A DNA stretch of 37,244 nt from Halogeometricum pallidum JCM 14848 (GCF_000337095.1 NZ_AOIV01000036.1:18246-55489), one strand, 5' to 3'. Positions 23,951 to 31,999 are shown, counted from the stretch's first letter. The notes: generated by a model from the sequence alone, not told the origin. A program made the numbers and translations.

Positions 23951-24274
23951 ATGACCACGATTGACCCTGAAACGCTTCAGGAACAGTTGGAGAACGACGA
24001 AGGCGTGTGTGTGGTTGATATTCGCTCAGAGACCGACTACGAGGAATACCATATTGAGGGAAGTGTGAACCGACCGATTCGGGAGAAACTTCTATCAGGC
24101 AATGTGGAGGCAGCGTTAGCCGAGTTGGAAGATCTCTCCGATGAGGAGGAACTGGTTATGGTATGCGATGCGGGTGTTGCCTCAACGGAGACTGCCCGTC
24201 AACTCCAAGATCAAGGCCGAAACGCGAGTGCCCTTGATGGGGGACTGAATGCTTGGAAACGTAACGAAGAGTAG
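23951..24274 (+). CDS. Single-domain rhodanese
   Basis: Rhodanese of 107 residues from the ATG at 23951; a GTG at 23942 would add three residues. The domain is complete: VCVVDIRSETDYEEYHIEGS, then MVCDAGVAS with predicted persulfide Cys about residue 72, then LDGGLNAWKR. The loop VCDAG is like that of dioxygenase copy 2, suggesting a shared origin. It stands alone and is cytoplasmic. A role in passing sulfane sulfur to the neighbouring DsrE protein is inference. Confidence 0.92.
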   Translation: MTTIDPETLQEQLENDEGVCVVDIRSETDYEEYHIEGSVNRPIREKLLSGNVEAALAELEDLSDEEELVMVCDAGVASTETARQLQDQGRNASALDGGLNAWKRNEE

Positions 24275-24435
24275 TCGGCAGAGTTGCACTCTTACAAGTG
24301 CTTCTTCGTCGTAATAAACTGGGAAGCGACAATGACTACCTGACACATCCGAATTCTACGTTTAGTATACTCAATCTGTCATCTTTAGGGGAAGAACCAC
24401 CGATAGCTGCTCGCTTCGTGAGCTGTGAGTCGGCG

Positions 24436-24840
24436 TTACTCCGGCAGCGTTCGCTTCCCCGTTCGATAGCACTCCCAGCAGGGAACCCCGTCGCCGAGGT
24501 CTGCACAGTCGCACTCGTCTGTCTCTCCAGCGTCGCCGTCGCTCACGACGGTTCCGCCGTCAGCGACCGCCTGTGTTGCAGCGGCATCGAGGAGTGGGGT
24601 CCGAATCGCAACTGCGACACGGTGCTTACAGGCTGAGGAATACTTCGCGTCAGCTGGACACTCACAAGCTACCGGAATCCCACCGTCGACGGTGACGTGG
24701 TACTCGTGCTTCGCTGGTTCAGCGTGACTGCAGTTTCTGACGCGAATACCGCCATCGCAGCATTCGAACTCGAATGCCTCATACTGGGCTCGTTTGACGA
24801 CTCTCCAAGTACTGTCGAGGTGTGCAAATGCGTTCGTCAT
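24436..24840 (-). CDS. SWIM zinc-finger protein
   Basis: Protein of 134 residues starting at the ATG at 24840. The SWIM motif (C-x-C-xn-C-x-H) is ACECPADAKYSSACKHRVAV. A second Cys cluster lies at the end (DECDCADLGDGVPCWECYRT) and may bind another zinc. SWIM fingers bind DNA or protein. The frame also opens with a GTG at 24873, giving RGTREVP..., and tfb copy 3 shows a matching extension; that shared part is read as promoter/leader, not protein. Confidence 0.85.
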   Translation of the reverse strand: MTNAFAHLDSTWRVVKRAQYEAFEFECCDGGIRVRNCSHAEPAKHEYHVTVDGGIPVACECPADAKYSSACKHRVAVAIRTPLLDAAATQAVADGGTVVSDGDAGETDECDCADLGDGVPCWECYRTGKRTLPE

Positions 24841-24864
24841 GGGTCGACGAGGCACCTCTCGAGT

Positions 24865-24894
24865 GCCCCGCACCCTTCAGGGGGCAAATAAAAT
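24865..24894 (-). promoter_or_regulatory. G/C-rich leader motif upstream of the SWIM gene, shared with tfb copy 3
   Basis: On the plus strand it reads GCCCCGCACCCTTCAGGGGG followed by caaataaaat. The counterpart at 27052-27080 reads GCCCCTCACCCCTCAGGGG followed by cagaaaaaca. The first 19 bases differ at only two positions. On the minus strand each is an A/T-rich box followed by CCCCTGA-GGG-like palindrome. The match in sequence and in distance from the start codons indicates a shared promoter or leader element. Confidence 0.55.
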
Positions 24895-25063
24895 CTCTCC
24901 GAGGCTACAAATCGGAACCACTCTGCTGTTTAGTTCCGTTCACGAGTTTTCTTTCCAGAAAGAATTTATATGGAACTCACTTCGCTACTCCTGTCGGCAC
25001 AATGACTCGCTGACAGTTCGGCCCTCCTCCCCCACCATTCTCTCGAAATTTCTCTGCGCGACC

Positions 25064-25924
25064 CTACGTCTCTATTCCCGGATTTGACCCAAAGCAGGGT
25101 GTTCCACAGAGATTGCACTCCCAGATTGGCTGTCCACTCCACGCGTCGTCAGGATTATCCTCGAACGCCGAAAGCCGATGTGTGGTCTCTCGACACTGCA
25201 GCGACCGCTTCGTTGGTATCTGGTGTTCTTGAGACTCCGAACGCGTCTCTACGGGTGAGCGTTGGAGTGCAATCGCTGGAACGAGCCAGCCATCGTCGCC
25301 TGTGCTCTCGAGGAGTGCCGAGAGGTGCGCTTCATCCTGAATGGGGCTCCCGCTTTCGTCGTAGAGGTACGTCGCGTGTTCAGTCGCTGAGCGAGTGGTG
25401 TTTCCCCAAGCCGTTCGTTCACGAGCGACCGCAAGCGCCTCCTTACCGCATTCCGAGGTGGTTCCCATCGCGTCGGGGAGTACAGGCCATTCGTCGGTCA
25501 CCTGTGCGGCAGGCGCCTCGTCGAAGTCGTAGATGAGCTGGCACTCGTCGACGACGGGATCAAACGAATTCGTCACAAGCAGTCTCGCTGCGGCGGCTCC
25601 TTTTGCGACGGCGCCGTAGTACGTCGACGACTCGACGAACAGGTGCACGACGTGCAAGAGCGACAACCCAGTGTCCGAGTGACGCTGCTCGTCCGATGGA
25701 TCGAGATGGTGGGTGAGACAGAATCGGCACTTTGGCTGCCCCGGCGGAATCGACGTCCCACAAGAGGCACAATTGGTCTCTCGCTGGTAATTCTCGGCCG
25801 GGTAGCCTACGAGAGACTCTTCTCGATTTTGAGCGTCGAATCGAGCACCGAGTTCGCAATCCGCCGCCCGGGTTGCTTCACCCACCGGACGGAGTGCTTC
25901 GTGGTCGACGTAGTGGTCAGTCAT
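25064..25924 (-). CDS. Haloarchaeal zinc-ribbon protein of unknown function
   Basis: Protein of 286 residues. A zinc ribbon (CASCGTSIPPGQPKCRFC, about residues 52-69) is followed by a conserved region with LLHVVHLFVESSTYYGAVAK, DECQLIYDFDEAPAAQVTDE and ERTAWG. A second pair-rich region near the C-terminus (WECNLCGTPCFG) may close another zinc site. I recognise it as a widespread plasmid-type haloarchaeal family but know no function. It ends 186 nt before the frame of the SWIM gene region and lies 128 nt after tfb copy 3, all leftward. Confidence 0.75.
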   Translation of the reverse strand: MTDHYVDHEALRPVGEATRAADCELGARFDAQNREESLVGYPAENYQRETNCASCGTSIPPGQPKCRFCLTHHLDPSDEQRHSDTGLSLLHVVHLFVESSTYYGAVAKGAAAARLLVTNSFDPVVDECQLIYDFDEAPAAQVTDEWPVLPDAMGTTSECGKEALAVARERTAWGNTTRSATEHATYLYDESGSPIQDEAHLSALLESTGDDGWLVPAIALQRSPVETRSESQEHQIPTKRSLQCRETTHRLSAFEDNPDDAWSGQPIWECNLCGTPCFGSNPGIET

Positions 25925-26052
25925 CGGCTTGTCTCGATTTTATCCGTCCTCGTATTTCAATATCGAGACTGCCTCGACGAACCGCACTCGGGTTGCGTTC
26001 GGCCACAGAAGCACTCGTCTTGTCTGTCGACGCTGTCCTCACTCGGAGAACC

Positions 26053-27009
26053 CTACGCTGATGCGACTTGGACCTCCCCGTCGACCAGCTTGGTAAGTTC
26101 TGTACGTCGCGCTCGAAGTGTCGCCGGCGTCGTTCCGGCGGCCGCTGCAACCTGTGCCTGTGTCAGCGACTCTCCGTGTTCACGACTGGCGAGATAGAGA
26201 CAGGCTGCAGCAACCCCAGACGGCTGAGAGCCGTTCGTAATGGACGTCTCATGCGCACGCTCGGCAAGCGTCCGCGCTCGACGACGAACCCGTGAATTGA
26301 CATTGAGTTCCGAGGCGAGTTTCGGAATGAGCGATTGTGGGGCGACGGGCTGTGTCGGGAGTCCCAACTCTCTGTTGAGCGTTTTGTACGCGTTCGTGAT
26401 ACTCGAGTGGTCGACTCGAGCAATGTCGACGAGGTCATCACGGGCGAGTGGTCGTCCGTGACACCGACAGACCCCGTAGACGCTGGCGGCGGCCATCGCT
26501 TCGATCGACCGGCCAAGCAAGAGGTCCTCGCGTTGGGCACTGCGAAAGAGCTGACACGCCTGGTCACGAATCGAACTAGCAAGTCCGAGAGCGCTTGCGA
26601 CTCTTCGAACTTCACCTAACCCGTGTGCGAGGTTGCGCTCGGCTTTCGACTGGAACCGCCCCCGCGTCTGCTCACGTCGCAGTCGGGCAAGCTGACATCG
26701 TTTCGACCCTGAGAGCGTGCGTCCCTTCCCATCGGTTCTGCGCCCGATCGTGGTCGATAAGCCCCGGTCGTGACGGGCCGCTGTGAGTGGAGCACCTGTC
26801 CGTTCGCGATTGCTGTTGTCGTCTTCGAACGAGCGCCACTCGGGGCCGTGGTCGATCTGCTGGTCTGCGATGACCAGCCCACAGTCTTCACAAACTGTTT
26901 CCACTGCGTTGGTCGCCACGTGGCCGTTGCATTCGGGACAGGTGTTCGAACTGGATTCACACTGGACGTCTTCGTCGAAGCTCGTTTCGTAGATGTCTCT
27001 GGTTGCCAT
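26053..27009 (-). CDS. tfb: Transcription initiation factor TFB (TFIIB), copy 3 (divergent)
   Basis: TFIIB homologue of 318 residues from the ATG at 27009. The zinc ribbon (CPECNGHVATNAVETVCEDC) and B-reader (DHGPEWRSF) are intact. The cyclin repeats are present but diverged from the other copies: AERNLAHGLGEVRRVASALG, RSIEAMAAASVYGVCRCHGR, and PSGVAAACLYLASREHGESL. The C-terminal recognition part (VAAAAGTTPATLRARRTELT) differs from the VSMVTIRNRYQELL of copies 1 and 2, so it probably reads different promoter sequences at the BRE. It shares a leader motif with the SWIM gene. Confidence 0.93.
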   Translation of the reverse strand: MATRDIYETSFDEDVQCESSSNTCPECNGHVATNAVETVCEDCGLVIADQQIDHGPEWRSFEDDNSNRERTGAPLTAARHDRGLSTTIGRRTDGKGRTLSGSKRCQLARLRREQTRGRFQSKAERNLAHGLGEVRRVASALGLASSIRDQACQLFRSAQREDLLLGRSIEAMAAASVYGVCRCHGRPLARDDLVDIARVDHSSITNAYKTLNRELGLPTQPVAPQSLIPKLASELNVNSRVRRRARTLAERAHETSITNGSQPSGVAAACLYLASREHGESLTQAQVAAAAGTTPATLRARRTELTKLVDGEVQVASA

Positions 27010-27051
27010 GGTACTCACGAGGGACACTAGACGAATCGCGAATCTCTCTGC

Positions 27052-27080
27052 GCCCCTCACCCCTCAGGGGCAGAAAAACA
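27052..27080 (-). promoter_or_regulatory. G/C-rich leader motif upstream of tfb copy 3, shared with the SWIM gene
   Basis: Counterpart of 24865-24894 (see there). It lies about 43 bp upstream of the tfb ATG. The A-run at 27074-27078 reads as a T-rich box on the coding strand. Confidence 0.55.
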
Positions 27081-27091
27081 ACACTGCGGTC

Positions 27092-27153
27092 TCGTCGCCT
27101 CTCCAAGTGGTGACAGAAGGTGCGTGCTGAACTTAGAGGGAAAATTCAGCACA
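27092..27153 (+). repeat. Cassette-flanking repeat, copy A
   Basis: Positions 27112-27153 match 28418-28459 at 34 of 42 bases, including TGCGTGCTGAA and TCAGCACA. GTGCTGAA (27124-27131) and TTCAGCAC (27145-27152) form an 8-bp inverted repeat. The left part (27092-27111) aligns only loosely. It lies between tfb copy 3 and the first lipoprotein gene. Confidence 0.75.
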
Positions 27154-27193
27154 GTGAGCATGCATGTTTGACTGTAAATTTCAGTTCAGCAAG

Positions 27194-27202
27194 ATATTTT
27201 AT
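27194..27202 (+). promoter_or_regulatory. TATA box of the first cassette lipoprotein gene
   Basis: atattttat lies about 27 bp upstream of the ATG at 27225, the spacing expected for a leaderless haloarchaeal transcript. It lies just inside the repeat copy A, so each cassette may carry its own promoter. Confidence 0.5.
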
Positions 27203-27224
27203 GCATCAAAACTTTTGATTGAAT

Positions 27225-27677
27225 ATGCGTCGTCGAGCCCTCCTCTCTGGGACACTTGGTTTGGTAACGTTATCTGGACTTGCTGGTTGTTCTTCGTCCT
27301 CAGATGAAGGACAGGCAACGGTTGACCGAATCGTTCTCCGATCAGACACAGGACAACCTGAGCAGATGGATTTGACCCTTGTTTATGCACCACGCGATGG
27401 TTCTACTGAACGGCCCGTTTGGGGCAGCTACGACCTTCCTGAATCTGGTGACACAGTCATTGTAGATGATTTTGAGACTGGCTCTGGGTTCTATAGTTTA
27501 ACAGCTCACTCCCAGACCCACGATAATCTCGAAGTCGTCTCGGCAAATACTCTGAATGACGCTGTCGGAAACGATACTCTTCAGTTTGAAGTAGTCGTCA
27601 AACGGGCAGGGGATGTGTTTGCCAACTTGAGCAATACTCGTGACACTATCTCAATCCCCGGCTATTCTCGTGACTGA
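27225..27677 (+). CDS. Tat-type lipoprotein, first cassette gene
   Basis: Exported protein of 150 residues. The signal MRRRALLSGTLGLVTLSGLAGC has a twin arginine and a lipobox ending in Cys at about residue 22, typical of haloarchaeal Tat lipoproteins. The mature part starts SSSSDEGQATVDRIVLR and is rich in beta-strand-like residues (MDLTLVYAPRDGSTERPVWG); no family is recognised. The start is the ATG at 27225; a TTG two codons earlier is rejected. It is the only cassette gene that runs rightward. Confidence 0.85.
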   Translation: MRRRALLSGTLGLVTLSGLAGCSSSSDEGQATVDRIVLRSDTGQPEQMDLTLVYAPRDGSTERPVWGSYDLPESGDTVIVDDFETGSGFYSLTAHSQTHDNLEVVSANTLNDAVGNDTLQFEVVVKRAGDVFANLSNTRDTISIPGYSRD

Positions 27678-27705
27678 TTGGTTCAGAGATTACGATGCTG
27701 ACTAT

Positions 27706-27779
27706 GCGCGCTGAGTTCAGCACGACCGTACAAAGCTCACCAATCGCTGTCAGATTTCACGTGCAACACTCAGAGGGTG
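27706..27779 (+). repeat. Cassette-flanking repeat, copy B
   Basis: Positions 27706-27754 match 28375-28423 at 40 of 49 bases, with GCGCGCTG, TTCAGCACGACC, CTCACC and CGCTGTCAGA in common. The right end (CAGAGGGTG, 27771-27779) matches CGAGGGTG of copy C. It fills the gap between two convergent lipoprotein genes. Confidence 0.8.
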
Positions 27780-27785
27780 TGTCGG

Positions 27786-28310
27786 TCACTCTCCATAGTT
27801 GAGTTTCACGACACTCTCTTGCGGGGCATCAGCGCCATTGAGCGTCCATCTCTCAAGTATGGTGTAGATGTGATTTTGATAGTAGAACTCACCATCCATC
27901 CCATTGAGGGAGAAGACGAACGTGTCCTCTTCGATGGACGACGCAGGCTTGCTCCCGGATGGTCCTCCGAGATCAAATCGAGACAGGAAGACTGCAACAA
28001 ACTCTTCTTCATAGTTTATCGACTGCCACTCTGAGTGGGCGTGCTCAGGGAGGGTCTCGATCCGTAGCAACTCGTCAGCCTGTTCCTCGGTTGTAATGAG
28101 AGTTGCATAGTAAGGTGGCCCAGTTTGCGTCGTTATGCTTGATGCCACGACTGCCTCTGTTGGTTGGTTCGTAGTGTACCTGGCATCGAACTGTGGAACA
28201 AACGGAGACGATGTGAAACTCTGAGTCGAGTTACACCCGGACAAAAGGGAAATGCCACAAGTTGTCCCAAACAGCTGGAGAGCACGGCGTCTGGAGGGGC
28301 CATCCGTCAT
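27786..28310 (-). CDS. Tat-type lipoprotein, second cassette gene
   Basis: Exported protein of 174 residues from the ATG at 28310. The signal is SRRRALQLFGTTCGISLLSG followed by the lipobox Cys. The mature domain contains TTEEQADELLRIETLPEHAH and YEEEFVAVFLSRF, resembling haloarchaeal secreted proteins of unknown function. No catalytic motif is seen. It runs leftward, between repeat copies B and C. Confidence 0.82.
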   Translation of the reverse strand: MTDGPSRRRALQLFGTTCGISLLSGCNSTQSFTSSPFVPQFDARYTTNQPTEAVVASSITTQTGPPYYATLITTEEQADELLRIETLPEHAHSEWQSINYEEEFVAVFLSRFDLGGPSGSKPASSIEEDTFVFSLNGMDGEFYYQNHIYTILERWTLNGADAPQESVVKLNYGE

Positions 28311-28374
28311 CTGTACAATATATTTCATCAATAGTAGTATGAACCCAACGGTTTTGTCTGTCTCTGAGCGACTT

Positions 28375-28459
28375 GCGCGCTGTATTCAGCACGACCACAG
28401 AAACCTCACCGGACGCTGTCAGAAGCTGCGTGCTGAATCTCGAGGGTGAAATCAGCACA
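28375..28459 (+). repeat. Cassette-flanking repeat, copy C (most complete)
   Basis: An 85-bp unit. ATTCAGCACG (28384-28393) and CGTGCTGAAT (28429-28438) are a perfect 10-bp inverted repeat 35 nt apart; a third copy of the core, ATCAGCAC (28451-28458), follows. It is the reference for copies A, B and D. It lies between the second and third cassette genes. Confidence 0.85.
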
Positions 28460-28480
28460 TCAACAGATAGGTGCGGACGT

Positions 28481-28882
28481 TCAATTGACAAGTTCGCTTA
28501 TTAACCCACCTACAGCCGCGATTGTCAAGACGCCGATGATGATGGGAGTACTCGGGTCAAACCCAGCTACAACAGCGAGGTACGCACCAACAACAGCCAC
28601 AGCACTAGCGGGTATCAAGGCGCTGATAGCGAGTCGTCGGCCCCGTTCTGTTTGTGCACTCGCAATGTTACGAGCAAGAAGTATGCCACCGACGGTGGCG
28701 ATCACAAGCGAACCTGCTGCGATGAAGAGCGGCAGGAACAGATTCCCAAAGCCGAAAAGAGGCCTGATTCCGGTAGCGGGCGGTGGGTAGGAAATGACGA
28801 CAGTTACGAGTGCGAATACAATCAGTATTCCTCCGAGACGATTCAATTGAGGGACTGTTTGATTCTGTGGAACACGATTCAT
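28481..28882 (-). CDS. Four-helix membrane protein, third cassette gene
   Basis: Protein of 133 residues with about four membrane helices (residues ~17-35, 47-70, 84-105 and 111-130): GGILIVFALVTVVISY, FLPLFIAAGSLVIATVGGIL, LAISALIPASAVAVVGAYLA and TPIIIGVLTIAAVGGLISEL. No family is recognised. It lies leftward between repeat copies C and D. Confidence 0.8.
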   Translation of the reverse strand: MNRVPQNQTVPQLNRLGGILIVFALVTVVISYPPPATGIRPLFGFGNLFLPLFIAAGSLVIATVGGILLARNIASAQTERGRRLAISALIPASAVAVVGAYLAVVAGFDPSTPIIIGVLTIAAVGGLISELVN

Positions 28883-29000
28883 ACAACTGGCAACCTATTC
28901 AGTGAAAATATGCTTTGTGGAAGTATCAACGAGAGAATACGTGTATTCTCGTCTCGGGTGGTTTCCAAGCAGGTAATCCGATCTGTTCTGGTCTGAAGGA

Positions 29001-29067
29001 CTCGCACGTTCTATTCAGCACGACAACTGAAACGTCATCGATGGCGGCTAGAAGTCACAGACTGAGC
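29001..29067 (+). repeat. Cassette-flanking repeat, copy D
   Basis: ATTCAGCACGAC at 29013-29024 is identical to copy C, and 29013-29054 matches 28384-28425 at 32 of 42 bases. The right arm is weaker (GACTGA in place of GTGCTGA). It lies between the four-helix gene and the lipoprotein/propeller pair. Confidence 0.7.
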
Positions 29068-29124
29068 AACTGCCTACCGTGGGGCTCGCCCCAACACTGG
29101 CCGTCAAATCGACCGCTTGACCGA

Positions 29125-29670
29125 CTACTGGTTCGTAGAGTTCGCCACATACTGTTCGGGACAGGTCCAGTGCGCTTCCTTCGCTTCCGTCGAATCTGGA
29201 GGATGATCCGTAGTACATAGCTGACGTTGCTCACGGCGGTTGACCACCCGTACGTCCTCGCTGGAGCCACGCCGTTCGACGACGGTCACCTTTTGTGGCA
29301 ACTCACCCGCGAATTGGACAGTCGCACGGTACCATGTTGCGGCCATGTCTGCGGTACAGGCGAACGGGAGGAAGGGAAGCGAATTCTCGGATTGCGATTC
29401 CATGACGACACGGAGCGAGTTCGCTTTCGCATCGTACGCCGTCGACGCAATCCCGACCTTGTTACAACTACTCGATCCGTAGGCCATGTGGCCAGTGATG
29501 TAAACAGCACTCTCAGCTTCGTCGAATGCGACGATAGTCGGCCGTTGCTCGCGGTTCCGGCGCGGTTCAATGTGCTCGGCGCTTGACCCCGTCACACCTG
29601 ATCCACCGAGACAGCCCGCCGTGGCAGTAAGACCTCCCGCAAGCACACCAATGAACGAACGGCGATTCAT
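29125..29670 (-). CDS. Tat-type lipoprotein
   Basis: Exported protein of 181 residues. The signal MNRRSFIGVLAGGLTATAGC has the twin arginine and lipobox Cys at residue 20. The mature part has AEHIEPRRNREQRPTIVAFD and YITGHMAYGSSSCNKVGIAS; three further Cys (in SSCNK, FACTAD and CTTDHPP/WTCPEQ) may form disulfides outside the cell. Its ATG overlaps the stop of the upstream beta-propeller gene (ATGA), so the two are made together. Confidence 0.85.
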   Translation of the reverse strand: MNRRSFIGVLAGGLTATAGCLGGSGVTGSSAEHIEPRRNREQRPTIVAFDEAESAVYITGHMAYGSSSCNKVGIASTAYDAKANSLRVVMESQSENSLPFLPFACTADMAATWYRATVQFAGELPQKVTVVERRGSSEDVRVVNRREQRQLCTTDHPPDSTEAKEAHWTCPEQYVANSTNQ

Positions 29671-30866
29671 GCTTCCTCCAAGACATAGAGCCCATCGGAG
29701 AACGTCGAGATATACAGCCGGCCGTCGACAACTGCTCCACCGGTCCCTCTGATGCGTCCCGTGGTGTCGAACTCCCAGTACCGTGTCCCACCCTCAACGT
29801 CGAGTGCGTAGATGAGTGAATCTTCACTCCCGACATAGACTGCGTCGTCGGTGACAACGGGTTCGCCGGTCACATTGTTCCACGTCCAGAATTCCCAGCG
29901 TTTCTCACCGGAGTCGGCGTCAAGTGCGTACACGCGCTCATCGGCCGCACCGGTGTAGACCGTCCCGTTGGCGACTGCAGGGGCAGACCCATCGTAACTG
30001 AAATTCCCCCATTCGTGGTCTTTGATCGGCTGGCCCTCGAACCGCCAGCGACGGGATCCATCCTCACTCGAAATCGCGTGGACTCCACGGGCGTCACTGG
30101 CGTAGACAGTTCCCTTCGCAACGGCCGGTGTCCCGGCGAGCCGGTGTGAGCTCGTGTACTGCCACTGTTTCTCCCCAGTCGTCGCATCGAGGGCGACGAC
30201 TGCACCGGTTTCATCCGCTGTCGTGGCGACTGCGTACACTCGGTTCTCTGAGACAGCGACTGCACCGTCGGCCCACGCTCCGATTGACTGTTCCCACATC
30301 GTCTCACCTGTCTTGCTATCGAGAGCGACGAGGGCACCACTGCCTCTGATGACGAGATAGGCGACACCATCGACAATAGTCGAAGCATCGATTTCGTCCT
30401 CAAACTGCCGCTCCCACTGGATCTCTCCGTTCTCGCGGTCGAACGCGAACAGGTGGTCCCCGAACGGAGCAAGAACAAGATCGTCTACGACAGCGGCAGC
30501 CGCATCTGGGAAGCCGACCGCTGACCCGTCCCCGAGTTTGGTACGCCACTGCTCGGTGCCAGTTGCTGCGTCCAATGCAACGAACGCGGATACCTCGTCG
30601 TGGAATCCGAGATAGACCGTCCCATCTGCGATAACTGGAGCTTTGACAGAGCTGAGATGCTTTTCGTACGTCCACGAGACGGTCACCGATTTCGTTGGCC
30701 CGCTGTCGGTCGTATAGGCCGTGTTCTGTGGATCGCCTCGACCGAGCGGCCACGACCCTTCTACTGGTGGTGACGTTGACGTGCTCAGCTGGGTGAGACT
30801 CCCCAGTCCGAGCCCCGCGCCAGCGCTAGCGAGTACTGCGCGGCGATTCAATTGGAGGGCGCTCAT
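29667..30866 (-). CDS. PQQ-like beta-propeller protein, Tat-exported
   Basis: Protein of 399 residues from the ATG at 30866. The signal SALQLNRRAVLASAGAGLGL has a twin arginine but no lipobox Cys, so it is probably secreted or anchored otherwise. Repeats of the pattern VYLGFHDEVSAFVALDAATG-EQWR recur about seven times (VYAVATTADETGAVVALDAT; VYTGAADERVYALDADSGEK; VYVGSEDSLIYALDVEGGTR), as in PQQ-binding-like (BamB-like) propellers. These act as scaffolds or dehydrogenases; no quinoprotein catalytic residue is identified. It is cotranscribed with the following lipoprotein gene. Confidence 0.9.
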   Translation of the reverse strand: MSALQLNRRAVLASAGAGLGLGSLTQLSTSTSPPVEGSWPLGRGDPQNTAYTTDSGPTKSVTVSWTYEKHLSSVKAPVIADGTVYLGFHDEVSAFVALDAATGTEQWRTKLGDGSAVGFPDAAAAVVDDLVLAPFGDHLFAFDRENGEIQWERQFEDEIDASTIVDGVAYLVIRGSGALVALDSKTGETMWEQSIGAWADGAVAVSENRVYAVATTADETGAVVALDATTGEKQWQYTSSHRLAGTPAVAKGTVYASDARGVHAISSEDGSRRWRFEGQPIKDHEWGNFSYDGSAPAVANGTVYTGAADERVYALDADSGEKRWEFWTWNNVTGEPVVTDDAVYVGSEDSLIYALDVEGGTRYWEFDTTGRIRGTGGAVVDGRLYISTFSDGLYVLEEA

Positions 30867-31078
30867 GATAGCGACATAACAGAGTGTCTGCTTAGTCGTT
30901 GGCTTCCTTACGGCTGTCATCGCGAAATCAAACGGTGAGTCTCAACTCAGAACAATCCAAGACCGCCCATACGGAGTGAATCCACCACCAAGCTGTAGCG
31001 AAAGCCCGGCGGCTGGTAAGCCGCCCGGAACGTGGAGGTTGGGTGGGGTGGCGGGAAGCGGGCGAACGGGCACATAGC

Positions 31079-31084
31079 AAAAAA
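31079..31084 (-). terminator. Poly-T terminator of the OB-fold gene
   Basis: Six A on the plus strand read as TTTTTT on the minus strand 19 nt after the stop codon at 31103. A 7-bp hairpin (GGCGGCT at 31008-31014, AGCCGCC at 31019-31025) lies further downstream. Archaeal termination at T-runs fits. Confidence 0.4.
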
Positions 31085-31102
31085 GAAGGCCACGACAACC
31101 GG

Positions 31103-31999
31103 TTATTCCCACCACCGACCGCGCTCAGGGAAGGTGAGACTCGACCACCCGGTGACGGCCAGTGAAACGCGCCCTTCGTACCAGTTCCGAGCCGCGCCAT
31201 CGATGCGCACCTGCTCGCCCTCGTCCATTAGGGGTGCATTCGACGCTTTCCAGACTGTCACTCGGGTTTTCCCACTGTCGTCCGCGATGAGGCCCACTTG
31301 AGCGATACTTGGATGTGAGGGCACCCACAGCGTCTCGACACGCCCTTCGATGCGTACCTCTTTGCGATTCACGTCCTCGAGCTTCCCAATCGGAACCACC
31401 TGCCCCGGCGCCGTCTGCAACTCCTCGAACACACTGACGACCGCGCTCATCATGTCCTTGCCACCGATCACGGCCTCACCGAGTCGCCGCCCAATCGCCG
31501 CTCGCGACCAGCCATCGAGTTTCTCGCTCAACCGCATCGCCTGGGTGTTCACCGCTGCCAACTGCTCCTGGGACAGTTCTTCACGTGGATCGGCTCTATC
31601 CGGGTCGGCCCACACATCCACGCTCGCCGCTCGCTTCTGGAACGTCGTCCGTCGCTCCACACTCTGTCTCACCGCCACGTCTCGCGACCGCTTCTCTCGT
31701 CCCGCTTGCGTTCCGAACGTCGCTCGTGCACTGATGCGCTCTAGCTCTTCCTCACGACCTCGAATGCGCTCTTCCTGTTCGAGGGTTGCTCCGTAGATCC
31801 GTTCGTCATCGGTATCGACGATTCCATCCGGGTGGTTCGCGTCCACCTTCGCTTGCACTTCCATCTGCACTGTCGCTCTGAATTCCGGCGTCTCATCGAC
31901 GACCTCGAAGCCGTCCTCGTCGACCGCTGCTTCATCCGCGTTTTCGAACGCCTGTTCATCCACCGAAACTACATTACTGGTTGCGTTGTTACTTGACAT
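31103..31999 (-). CDS. OB-fold single-stranded DNA-binding protein (RPA-like)
   Basis: Protein of 298 residues. The C-terminal ~100 residues are an OB fold: EVRIEGRVETLWVPSHPSIA, QVGLIADDSGKTRVTVWKAS, and EQVRIDGAARNWYEGRVSLA followed by TGWSSLTFPE. The middle (about 90-190) is helical and charged, the N-terminus acidic (MSSNNATSNVVSVDEQAFEN). This layout matches haloarchaeal plasmid-borne SSB/RPA-like proteins. A role in replication of this replicon is likely, given orc1 nearby. The 5' side is a gene-poor, hairpin-rich region. Confidence 0.88.
   Translation of the reverse strand: MSSNNATSNVVSVDEQAFENADEAAVDEDGFEVVDETPEFRATVQMEVQAKVDANHPDGIVDTDDERIYGATLEQEERIRGREEELERISARATFGTQAGREKRSRDVAVRQSVERRTTFQKRAASVDVWADPDRADPREELSQEQLAAVNTQAMRLSEKLDGWSRAAIGRRLGEAVIGGKDMMSAVVSVFEELQTAPGQVVPIGKLEDVNRKEVRIEGRVETLWVPSHPSIAQVGLIADDSGKTRVTVWKASNAPLMDEGEQVRIDGAARNWYEGRVSLAVTGWSSLTFPERGRWWE

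Noticed and set aside
27092-29067. Integron attC sites
   Set aside because: The repeats are partly palindromic and flank single genes, but I find no RYYYAAC/GTTRRRY core pair and no integron integrase in the window.
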